Of a DNA stretch of 64,000 nucleotides, positions 9,697 to 18,323 are shown one piece after another. The DNA is taken from NCBI GenBank assembly GCA_016716715.1, contig JADJVE010000002.1, forward strand, positions 434,001-498,000, written 5' to 3'. Numbering within the stretch: the first letter of the stretch is position 1; each line of letters starts with the position of its first letter. A program made the position numbers and the translations under genes. The notes beneath the pieces are model-generated. The model did no database searches. It was not told where the DNA came from and saw only the letters and a list, made by a program, of their open reading frames with translations. The stretch comes from Acidobacteriota bacterium (GTDB taxonomy: Bacteria; Acidobacteriota; Thermoanaerobaculia; UBA5066).

Positions 9697-9706
9697 CCGC
9701 GGCCGC

Positions 9707-10119
9707 ATGGAAAAAACATTCGCCATCATCAAGCCTGACGCCGTCGAGTCGAAGAACGCCGGGAAGATCCTCTCGCGCATCGAAGCGGAGGGCTTCCGGG
9801 TCGTCGCCTTCAAACGCCACAACATCACGAAGGCCGAAGCCGAGTCGTTCTACGGAGAGCACGCGGCCAAGGGCGCTTCTCCGCTCCTCGTCGCCTACAT
9901 GACGTCGGGCCCGTCTACGTCGCCGTCCTCGAGCGCGACAATGGCGTCGCCCACTGGCGCGCCACGATGGGCGCGACGGACCCGGGCAAGGCCGACGCCG
10001 GCACGATCCGCAAGGAGTTCGGGCAGTCGATCGAGCGCAACGCGGTGCACGGCTCGGCGAACCCCGCCGACGCGGCCCGCGAAGTGACGTTCTTCTTCCC
10101 CGCCATCGATCTGCTCTGA
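9707..10119 (+). CDS. ndk: Nucleoside diphosphate kinase, frameshifted
   Basis: Transfers the terminal phosphate between nucleoside triphosphates and diphosphates. It starts MEKTFAIIKPDAV and continues GKILSRIEAEGFRVVAFKR. After frame changes near 9875 and 9910 it reads VAVLERDNGVAHWRATMGAT and ends with NAVHGSANPADAAREV, where the His is the phosphorylated catalytic residue. Length of about 137 codons is normal. It is followed by a strong terminator, so it is probably a single-gene unit. Confidence 0.93.
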
Positions 10120-10160
10120 AACACGACGCGTTGTAACGCGCGTCACACTTCTGATTCTTC

Positions 10161-10190
10161 GGGGCCGCCGCTGGCGGCCCCTTTGCTTTT
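10161..10190 (+). terminator. Rho-independent terminator after ndk
   Basis: GGGGCCGCC-GCT-GGCGGCCCC forms a perfect 9-bp stem with a 3-base loop, followed by TTTGCTTTT. It lies 41 bases after the ndk stop. Confidence 0.85.
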
Positions 10191-10261
10191 CACATCGCAG
10201 AAAGGCGCCGACACTCCCCCGACACTCCCCATTGGACAGCCTCCATCCGGCGCCCGAAACC

Positions 10262-11199
10262 ATGCTGATACAGAGACTTCCGCTTCTCAGATGCTCCTCG
10301 CGCCCGCCTTGATGCTGGGCGCCGGGGTGTCGGCGCAGGTCTCCACGCCGGCAAAAACGACCAGTTCGGTCTCCGTCGGCTACGTAATGGTGCCTTTTGT
10401 CCTCACGGACCTGAAGGGAAAGCCGGTCGCGGACGCCTGCAAAGGAAAAGGATGTCGCAGCTCCTCGTGGAGCAGACAGCCCGTCCAGGACGGACCTCTT
10501 CTCGAGGAGCGACGACGCGCCCGTCCGTTCACGATCCTTCTCGACAGTTCGGGCTCCATGGGACCGTCGGCAAGATGGGCGGCGCCCGCGCCGCGGTGAG
10601 CGCGCGCCCGTCGAGCAGGCTGCCGGGCGACGACCTCGCTCTACGCCTTCTCTTCGGGGGCCGTCCGCGAAATCGTGCCCCTTCACCGGATACCGCGAGG
10701 GCTCCTCGCGGCCGTCGACGCCCGTGACGCCCCATGGGCGCACCGCGTTCTACGCCGACGCGCTCGCCCGGATGCCCGACCGCACGCTGCTCCGGGCGGG
10801 AACGGGTCGCGCGCGATCATCCTTCTCACCGACGGGACCGACTTCACGCCTCCGAGCTCACGCGAGACGACCGCGCGACGCTCCTCGAGGGCGTCGACGT
10901 GCCTGGCTTATCCGATCGGCCTGCGCTCTCCCGGCGCGCCGCCTCGTCCCGCAGCCCGAGCGTGACGCCCGGAAGGGACGCCAACCTCTCGACATCCTTG
11001 CGCACGTCGCGCGCCCAACTCCAGGGCTCTCGATCGTCGACGAACCCACGCAGCGGCCGGCCACGATCGCACGCGTCGAAGGACCTGCGCACGCAGTACC
11101 TCGTGGGGTTCACGCCCACGGGCGCGGGGCCGGTCCGCTACCGACGCACTCATTACGACTTTCAGGCCCGCAAGACCCGTCCGCGTGAGGGTCGGCTGA
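10262..11199 (+). CDS. VWFA-related secreted protein (Acidobacteria type), frameshifted
   Basis: The pieces assemble into a von Willebrand A protein of about 310 residues. It has a hydrophobic leader (MLLAPALMLGAGVSAQ), a beta segment SVGYVMVPFVLTDLKGKPVAD typical of the VWFA-related Acidobacterial proteins, the MIDAS start ILLDSSGSMG, later AIILLTDGTD, and a tail with TQYLVGFTPTG. Frame breaks are numerous. ATG 10262 gives a better leader if one indel is allowed; the last codon is inferred from the frame ending VRVRVG. A second member lies at 56028-57047. Confidence 0.7.
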
Positions 11200-11253
11200 C
11201 GGCACGCTGCGCGCCCACTGAAGGGCGGCTGAACAATGGAACAAGGAGGACTC

Positions 11254-11883
11254 ATGAAGGTTCACGTCACTCTCTCTCCGCGGCCGCGCCGTCGGCCCCT
11301 GTCGCTCGTCGGTTGCGCGACGACGACCGACATCGACAAGAAGATCGCCGAGTCGCAGACCAAGACCGAGCAAAGAGGATCGAGTCGGTCGAGACGCAGG
11401 TCGAGCAGCTCCAGGAGGGCCAGAAGGCCACCTCGGGCAAGGTCGACGAGCAGGGCAAGCAGATCGAGCAGCTCGGCCAGTCGGCCAGGACGCGCTCGCC
11501 CGCGCCCAGGAAGCCCGTGTCCTCGCGAAGGCAAGATCGTCTTTAGCAGTCGTTCGCCGGACCGCGTCCGCTTGAAGGTCACTCCTTCGAGCTGACGAAG
11601 GAAGCGAAATCCGCGCTCGACGAGTTCGCGCAGAAGGTCCTCCTGCTCGACAAGGGGCGTGTACCTCGAGATCCAGGGGCCACGGACGACACGGGCGGCA
11701 CGGACTACAACGACCAGCTCGGCCAGCACGCGCCTAGCCGTCCGCCGTTACCTCGCCCGGGCGCACAAGTCCGCTGGGCCGCATGTCGACGATCTCCCAC
11801 GGCGCACGCTCCCCGTCGAGACGAACAAGACCGCGCTCGGCCGCTCCAAGAACCGCCGCGTCGTGATCGTCGTCCTCGAGTAG
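11254..11883 (+). CDS. OmpA-family peptidoglycan-associated lipoprotein, frameshifted
   Basis: An AAGGAGG site precedes the ATG. The signal sequence ends in a lipobox (SLVGC). A Gln/Lys/Glu-rich coiled coil follows (ESVETQVEQLQEGQKATSG), then an OmpA C-terminal domain with YLEIQGHTDD and the RSKNRRVVIVV end that binds diaminopimelate in peptidoglycan. It probably anchors the outer membrane to the wall, as Lpp/Pal-like proteins do. Indels occur near 11300, 11375, 11490, 11580, 11670 and 11730. A terminator follows. Confidence 0.8.
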
Positions 11884-11916
11884 AGAAACCAGGGAAAGAA
11901 GGACCGGAAGATTCTG

Positions 11917-11947
11917 CAGCGGGCCCTCCTTACGGGGGGGCCCGCTG
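11917..11947. terminator. Bidirectional terminator hairpin
   Basis: CAGCGGGCCC and GGGCCCGCTG form a perfect 10-bp stem around an 11-base loop. It sits between the convergent OmpA lipoprotein and pseudouridine synthase genes. The + side continues into an AT-rich stretch (ATTCTTAGAAGGG) rather than a clean T-run. Confidence 0.7.
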
Positions 11948-11983
11948 ATTCTTAGAAGGGTGTATTCTTTTCTAAAAATCTTC
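11947..11983. repeat. AT-rich inverted pair B, end of pseudouridine synthase gene
   Basis: GATTCTTAGAAGGG at 11947-11960 and CTTTTCTAAAAATCTTC at 11967-11983 face each other only 6 bases apart. They encode the last residues of the minus-strand gene (RRFLEKNTPF and the TAA stop). The stretch to 12012 stays AT-rich. It could help termination, but it carries the same core as the copies inside genes. Confidence 0.6.
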
Positions 11984-12882
11984 TCTGCTCTTTCCTCTTG
12001 CTTCTTCTTTCTTGGCCACTCTTCCTCAAATCATCGAGCAGCTTGAGGAAGTCGCCCGAGGGGTCGCGCGTCCAGCGAGACCGCCTTGCCTTCCTCGGTC
12101 TTCCACCCGAGGTGCCCGGCGTGGAGCGCCTCACGCGGGAACGGGACGGGGAACGGCGGCCTTGCGGTCGCGGTACGGAGTCGCCCACGAGGACGTACCC
12201 TGCGTTCGCGAAGTGGATGCGGATCTGGTGCGTGCGGCCGGTCTTCAGGCGTGCCTCGACGAGCGTCGCGGATCCCGAAGCGCTCGAGCACTGTCCACTC
12301 CGTGATCGCCTTCAGGCCGTCTCGCCGGCCTTCGACGCCGCGGCGCCGCTCGCCCGGCTCGGCCACGAGGTCCTTGTCGAAGGTGCCGGCGTCCCCCGTG
12401 AGGTCGCCCTCGACGACCGCGCGGTAGGCTGCCGGTCCATCGTGTGCGCGCGAGCTGCGCCTGCATTCCGATCAGGCCGCGGCGGCTGCGCGCGAAGACG
12501 AGGATGCCGGACGTCTCCTTGTCGAGACGGTGAACGATGGACACGTACGTCCGCGCGCCACCCCGTGCCGCTGGACGTACGTCGAGACGCGCGCGCAGAG
12601 CGTGTCCTTCTCCTTCGCCTCGGTCGGGTGCGGAGGAGGCCGGACGGCCAGACCGCGATCGCGTCGTCGTCCTCGTAGAGCACCTTGAGGGCGGTCGCGA
12701 CACGGCGTTCGATGCGGCGGTCGCGGTCCCACTTCAGGTCGGCGCCCGCGTGCACGAGCGCGCCGGGGTCGTTCACGACGGCGCCGTCCACCATGACCTG
12801 GCCTTCGATGACGGCGCGCTTCAGCCGGGCGCGAAAACTCGGGGTAGCGGGCCCGGAGCGCCAGGACGATGCGGGAGTCCAC
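11952..12882 (-). CDS. RluA-family pseudouridine synthase with S4 domain, frameshifted
   Basis: Isomerises uridine in rRNA or tRNA. The N-terminal S4 RNA-binding segment includes RLKRAVIEGQVMVDGAVV. The catalytic domain has SIVHRLDKETSGILVFAR with the catalytic Asp, and RTHQIRIHF in another frame. It ends RRFLEKNTPF inside inverted pair B. GTG 12882 is the probable start (VDSRIVLALRARYPEF). About five indels. It is divergent from pepP with 38 bases between start codons. Confidence 0.82.
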
Positions 12883-12908
12883 GCCCCATCCTCGCACGCC
12901 GCGCCGGG

Positions 12909-12914
12909 TAGACT
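12909..12914 (+). promoter_or_regulatory. -10 box of the aminopeptidase P gene
   Basis: TAGACT lies 6 bases before the ATG with no room for a leader, fitting the leaderless pattern seen at other genes in this window. Confidence 0.45.
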
Positions 12915-12920
12915 CGCGCC

Positions 12921-14187
12921 ATGGCCGAAAGAACCGTCTTCGCGCGCCGCCGGGCGTTTCTTCGACTCGATGGGAGGGCGTCGCTCCTCTTCGCGGCCCC
13001 CGAGGCCGCATTCGGGCACGACGTTCACTACCGCTACCGCCCCGATCCCGACTTCTTCTACCTGACGGGCTTTCGCCGAGCCGGGCGCGACCGCGGTCCT
13101 CGACGCGGACGCGAGGACGTTCACGCTTTTCGTCCTGCCCCGGGACCGCGGCGCGAGACGTGGGAAGGCCGCCGGGCCGGTCGAGGGGGCCGTCAAGACG
13201 TTCGGGGCCGACGCGGCGCATCCCGCCCGCGAGCGCGACAAGCGTCTCCCGACCTCGTGCGCAAGTCGCGCGTCCTCCACCACGCCCTCGGTCTCTCGGA
13301 CGCGAGCGACCGCCTCGTGGCCGGCCTCCCTCGCGCTTCCGGCGCGGGGCCCGTCACCCGGCAGCGCGCTCCCGTGACGGCCCCGACCCGACGGACCTCC
13401 TTCACGCGATGCGCCTCGTGAAGTCGCCAGAGGAGATCGCCCTCCTCGAGCGGGCGGCCGCCATCGCCGAGTCCGCGCACCGCGACGCGCAGCGCACCGC
13501 GCGGCCCGGGCCGGTACGAGTACGAGTCGAGGCCGCCGTCGACCGGCGCTTCCGGTCGATGGGCGCGACCGGACCGGCGTATCCGACGATCGTCGCATCC
13601 GGCGAGAACGCGACGATCCTTCACTACGTAGAGAACTCCCGCCGCATCGCCGCGGGGGACCTCGTCCTCTTGGACGCGGGCTGCGAATACCGCGGCTATG
13701 CCTCCGACGTGACGCGGACGTTTCCGGCCTCGGGCGCTTCACGCGCCCCAGGCGCGGGCTCTGCGGGCGGTCCTCGCGGCCCAGCGCGCCGCGATCGCGG
13801 CCGTCAGGCCCCGGCGCACCGTGGACGCGCCGCACGAGGCGGCGCGGGCCGACCTACTCGACGCGCTGCTCGACCTCGGCCTCCTGAAGGGCCGGCGCGA
13901 GGCGCTGAAGAAGAAGAACGCCTCCCAGCGCTTCGCGCTCCACCACACGTCGCACTGGCTCGGCCTCGACGTGCACGACCGCGGGGCGCTACCGCGACGA
14001 GCGCGGCCGGCCGCGGCCGCTCGAGCCGGGCATGGTTCTGACGATCGAGCCGGGCCTGTACGTACGGCCCGACGAGGCGCGCGTCCCGAAGGAGTACCTC
14101 GGGCTCGGCATCCGCATCGAGGACGACGTCCTCGTGACGGAATCCGGGGCGCGTATCCTGACGGAGGACGCCCCGAAAGCCTCCTGA
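12921..14187 (+). CDS. pepP: Xaa-Pro aminopeptidase (aminopeptidase P), frameshifted
   Basis: A cytosolic M24B metallopeptidase that removes N-terminal residues before proline. The N-terminal creatinase-like domain has RYRPDPDFFYLTGF. The catalytic pita-bread domain carries VLLDAGCEYRGYASDVTRTF (metal Asp pair), FALHHTSHWLGLDVHD (metal His), VLTIEPGLYV (metal Glu) and GIRIEDDVLVT (second metal Glu). About 420 residues after repair of some six indels. The following permease gene begins 3 bases after its stop. Confidence 0.88.
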
Positions 14188-14189
14188 CC

Positions 14190-15369
14190 GTGCTTCGCTT
14201 CCTGCCGTTCGTCCTGAAGAACCTGCTGCGCAAGAAGACGCGGACGATCCTGACCGTCGGCTCGATCTCTGCCCCCGTCTTCCTCGTCGCGTTCATGGCG
14301 ACGTTTCTCCGGACGCTGAACCGCCCGACCCGGCTCGCGAGCGCGGCCTCTACCGGCCTCGTCACGCGGCACAAGGGTCGGCCTTACGACGTCGCTGCCC
14401 CAGGCCGTCATGAACCGGATCGCGCCGCTCGAGGCGTCCGCGCGATCACGCCGATCGACCGCTTCGCCGGGCTCCACCGGGACGCGAGCGCCGGGAACGT
14501 CTTTCCGCGTTTCGCCGTGGACCCCGAGAAGTTTCCCCAGGTCTTCGACGACGCGAAGATCGTCCAGGCTCGGCCGAGGAGTGGAGGAAGGGACTCGCGC
14601 GGGCGGCCTGCGTGGGCGTCACGCCCGTGAAGAAGTACGGCTGGAAGGTTCGGCGACGCCGTGACGATCAAGGGACTCTGCACCGTGGACCTGACGTTCA
14701 CGGTCCAGGGCGTCTACAGCCTGCCCTACGAGAACTCCGCCAGCATCTTCTTCCACCGCGCGTACCGCGGGGAGGCGTGGCCGCCGTTCCGCGGCACCGT
14801 CTCGACGATCTGGACGCGCTGCGCCGACGCCCGCCTGCGCCGGGCGCCTGCCCGAAGCAGATGGAGGAGGAAGAGAGCCGACTTCTACGAGAACTCGCCG
14901 AACCCGACGAAGACGGAGAGCGAGAACGCGTTCACGCTCGGCTTCGTCTCGCTGCCTGGGAACGTCCAGCTGCCCCTGACCGCGATGGGCGTCATCATCA
15001 TCGGCGTCGTCGTCGTGATCGCGGCGAACACGATCGCCCTCAACTTGCGCGAGCGCGTCGTCGAGGTCGCCGTGCTGCGGACGCTCGGCTTCTCGCCCGA
15101 GGATCGTGGGCCTCGTCGCGAGCGAGAGCCTCGTGCTCGCCGGAGTGGGGTGGACTCCTCGGGTTCCTGGCCTTCGTCGCGGCGTTCTCGCGCCTCAAGG
15201 GGCGCGCTCATGGAGACGCGGATGGCGCCGTTCGCGGCGGGGATGGATCTTCCCCGAGGTCGTCGCGCTCGCGGCGGGCGTCGCGCTGGCCGTCGGCGTC
15301 CTCTCGGCGATCGTCCCGGCCGTGCTGGCCGCGCGGCGGCCGATCGTGGACGGCCTGCGCGCGTCGTGA
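14190..15369 (+). CDS. FtsX-type ABC transporter permease (MacB/LolC-like), frameshifted
   Basis: An integral membrane permease of about 390 residues. The first helix follows LKNLLRKKTRTILTVGSISAPVF; a large periplasmic domain (FPRFAVDPEKFPQVFDD, SLPYENSASIFFHRAY) precedes three C-terminal helices, including GVIIIGVVVVIAANTIALNLRERVVEVAVLRTLGF cut at its start and VVALAAGVALAVGVLSAIVPAVLAARR. No ATPase gene is adjacent in this window. GTG start 3 bases after pepP. Substrate not inferable (macrolide, lipoprotein or lipid export are known roles). Five or more indels. Confidence 0.8.
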
Positions 15370-15379
15370 GCCGGACCGG

Positions 15380-15808
15380 CTAGAGCCAGCGGCGCGTGCG
15401 CGCCTTGAATGCCCGGTACTCGTCCCCGAACCTCCGCTCGAGATAGGCCTCCTCGCGGCCGATCACGAGGCGGCGCAGCGCGAGCCAGACGAGCGGGAGC
15501 GCAACGAGGACCCACGGCGTGTTCGCGACGAGCGCGATCCCCACGAACCCGACAGACAACCGGACGTACAACGGGTTGCCGGAGAACTCGGTAGGGCCCC
15601 CACGTGACGAGGCGCTCACGGGATGGTTCGGGTGCGGCGTCGTCTTCGCCCGGACGAACGTGAAGAACGCCCCCCCGAACGCGAGCCCGGCGAGGAGATG
15701 GCGGCCGGCGAAACCACGCCTCTCGCCCTCGAGCCGCGGCGGGAAGAGCGGCACGGCGCGAGCCACCTGAGCTAGGAGGCCGGCGGTGAGTCCGACCCCG
15801 AAGAGCAC
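15380..15808 (-). CDS. Isoprenylcysteine methyltransferase-like membrane protein
   Basis: A 142-residue membrane methyltransferase of the ICMT/PEMT fold. The C-terminal signature is visible: SGNPLYVRLSVGFVGIALV, then VIGREEAYLERRFGDEYRAFKARTRRWL in two parts. The region before SGNPLY (SASSRGGPTEF) probably holds two compensating indels, because members read SGPYRFSRNPLY there. The physiological substrate in bacteria is unknown. It ends 10 bases after the convergent permease. Confidence 0.7.
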   Translation of the reverse strand: MLFGVGLTAGLLAQVARAVPLFPPRLEGERRGFAGRHLLAGLAFGGAFFTFVRAKTTPHPNHPVSASSRGGPTEFSGNPLYVRLSVGFVGIALVANTPWVLVALPLVWLALRRLVIGREEAYLERRFGDEYRAFKARTRRWL

Positions 15809-15860
15809 GGCGGAATCACCCGGGACGTTCGCGCGTGGTCATTGCCGGAGACGGGCCCGT

Positions 15861-17924
15861 CTATTCCGCGATGCCGAACCGCGTCAGCAGGAACGCCCCC
15901 GTCGAGCGCGATCTCGTGAGGGAAGTCGTAGCGCCCGGACGCGCCGCCGTGCCCGGCCGCCATGTTCGTCTGGAGAAGGGAGCGGTTTCGCGTCCGTCTT
16001 GAGCGTGCGCGCAACCGCGCGACGTACTTCGCGGGCTCGTGGTGGAAGACCTGGCCGTCGTTGAACGACGTCTTGACGAGCATCGCCGGATACGCGCCCT
16101 TCTTCAGGTTCGTGTACGGGCAGTACCGCTTTGATGTACTCGTACTCGTCCTTCGTCGCCGGGTTTCCCCACTCCTCGTACTCGCTCGCCGACCGTGAGC
16201 GGCAGCGAGGCGTCGCTCATCGTGTTCAGGACGTCCACGAACGGGCACGCGCAGACGGCGCTGTCGGCGATTCTCTCCGCAACGAGAGTCTCGCCCGACG
16301 CGATGAAGTCCGTGAACGTGTTCATCTTGTTCTTCATCCGCCCGGCGTCGTGCCAGGTCTTCCCCATCTCGCCGCCGCCGCGGATGTGCGCGACGACGTA
16401 CGCGAACCCGCGGTCGAGGAGCGGGAGCCGGTCGGACCGGAACGAGACGCCGATCGAGATGCCGTAGGAGCCGTAGCCGTAGAGGAGCGTCGGGAACGGC
16501 CCGTCCTTGAGCGTCTTCGTCCTGCCGTCGGCCGTCTTCGAGCGCCAGACGATCGAGAGCGGGATCTTCGTCCCGTCCGCCGCCGTCGCCCAGAGGCGCG
16601 CCGAGGAGTACTGCGTCCGGTCGTAGCCCGGGACCTCCCACTCCTTGAGGAGCGTCGCCTTCCGCGCGTCCATGTCGTAGTCGAAGACGGACTGCGGCGT
16701 CACGAACGACTGATAGCCGTAGCGGAAGATCTTCGTGTCCCAGACGCGATTCGTGTCGGGAGATGCGACGTAGACGGGCTCGGGGAACGCGACGGTGTGG
16801 GAGTCGCCCCTCGTGAAGCTCCGAACCGTGAACCGCTGCAGGCCGTTCGTGCGCTCCTCGAGGACGAGGTGGTCCTTGAAGAGGTCGATCCCGGTCAGCA
16901 TGACGTCGGGGCGGTGCGGGACGATCTCCTTCCAGCTCGCGCGGCCCGGCGCGGCGACGGGAGCCGTCACGAGCCGGAAGTTGCGGCCGCCGGAGTTCGT
17001 CCGGATGTAGAAGAGGTCGCCGCGGTGGTCGACGTCGTACTCGTGGTCCTGCTCGCGCGCGGCGACGAGCGCCCATTCGCCCTCGGGCGCGTCGGCCTTC
17101 AGGACACGGGCCTCGGACGTCGTGTGGCTGGAGATCTCCACGACGAGCCACGCGCCGCTGCGTGTGCGGCCGACGTGGACGCCGAACCGCTCGTCCTTCT
17201 CCTCCAGGAGGAGCACGTCGGCGGACGCGGGGGTTCCCACCTTGTGCCGATAGAGACGGTGCGAACGCTTCGTCGTCTCGTCCTCGACGGAGTAGAAGAG
17301 CGTCTTCCCGTCCGCCGCCCAGGCGACGCTCGTGACGCGCAGCATCCGCTCGGGGAGGAGCGCGCCGGTCTTTAGGTCCTTGATCGCGAGCGTGTACTGG
17401 CGGAACCCCGTGTCGTCGGTCGAGTACGCGAGGAGGCTCCCGTCGTCCGACGGGCGCAGGGCGCCGAGCGACATGAACTTCTTCCCCTCGGCGAGCGCGT
17501 TCAGGTCTAGGAGGACCTGCTCGGCGCCGTCCCCCGCGCTCTTCCGGCAGTGAATCCGGTACTGTTTCCCCTTCTCCGTGCGGTAGTAGTAGAGGAACGC
17601 GCCGTCGCGATAGGGAACGGAGAGGTCGGTCTCCTTCACGTGAGAGAGCATCTCGTCGTAGAGCGCCTTCTGGAGCGGCTCGGTCGGCTTGAGGACCGCG
17701 TCGGTGTAGGCGTTCTCGGCCTCGAGGTACGCCGCGACTTCCGGGTTCGGCTTGTCGCGCAGCCAGAAGTACGGGTCGGGCCGCGGGTCGCCGTGCAGGA
17801 GGTGGACCTTCTCCACCTTCTTGGCCACTGGTGGAGTGGGCGGAACCGGGGCCGTCTGGGCGGGGGCGTTGGTGGTGGCGATCGTCATGGCGGCGAGGAC
17901 GAGGCGCAGGGACGCAGCTCGCAC
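15861..17924 (-). CDS. Oligopeptidase B-like S9 peptidase lacking the nucleophile segment
   Basis: A secreted prolyl-oligopeptidase-family protein with signal peptide, seven-bladed propeller region and alpha/beta hydrolase domain. Clear blocks are HGDPRPDPYFWLRD, FPTLLYGYGSYGIS, YVVAHIRGGGEMGKTWHDAG, FVDVLNTMSDASLPLTVGE, VKTSFNDGQV and TNMAAGHGGASGRY (catalytic Asp and His). The G-G-S-A-G-G nucleophile elbow that belongs between LVAERI and CPFVDVLNTM is absent: about 25 residues are missing in frame. A frame change near 16150 breaks the last 95 residues. Unless this is an assembly error the protein cannot be an active serine peptidase. Confidence 0.85.
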
Positions 17925-17975
17925 GGGGGCCTCCTGTCCAAAGTAAGGCGAGGTTACCTCAGGAGCGAATCTGGA

Positions 17976-18245
17976 TCAGGCTCCCGGCAGGCCCTTGATC
18001 TGCATCTCCATCGCCGCGAGCCCCTCGAGGACGCGCATCGTCTGCGAGCAGCGGTCGCATTCCCCCGGCGACTGCGGGCACGGCTTCTCGGGGCAGAACG
18101 GTTCCTTGGCGGCCATGAGGAGTCCCTCGACGACGGTCTTGACGCGCGCGCGAACGGGAGACGTGGAGGATTCGCGGAGCAGGCGGATCAGCTCCATCTC
18201 GGCGGGGCTGAGCATCGCGACGACGGGCTGGTTTCCCTGGCTCAC
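17976..18245 (-). CDS. Small Cys-rich protein, paralogue 1
   Basis: An 89-residue protein of no family I recognise. It is clearly related to the one at 23054-23329: both have an N-terminal helix (LSPAEMELIRLLRES here), RARVKTVVEGLLMAAKEP, then CPEKPCPQSPGECDRC with four cysteines, then MRVLEGLAAMEMQIKGLPGA. The Cys spacing could bind zinc or a metal cluster. GTG start with AGGAGG six bases upstream. A 15-base motif at 18297-18311 is shared with the oxidoreductase operon that holds the other paralogue. Confidence 0.75.
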   Translation of the reverse strand: MSQGNQPVVAMLSPAEMELIRLLRESSTSPVRARVKTVVEGLLMAAKEPFCPEKPCPQSPGECDRCSQTMRVLEGLAAMEMQIKGLPGA

Positions 18246-18296
18246 GGGCGTCCTCCTGAGACGAGATCTTAGCCGCGGGGCCGGAGGGGGGAACGA

Positions 18297-18311
18297 AGCA
18301 GATGAATCAGG
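18297..18311 (-). promoter_or_regulatory. Shared 15-base upstream motif, copy 1
   Basis: CCTGATTCATCTGCT on the minus strand, 52 bases before the GTG of the small Cys-rich gene. An identical 15-mer lies 53 bases before the oxidoreductase operon at 26174. A -10-like TAAGAT lies downstream at 18271-18266, placing the motif near an activator position. Confidence 0.6.
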
Positions 18312-18323
18312 AAGCGGCGCTGC

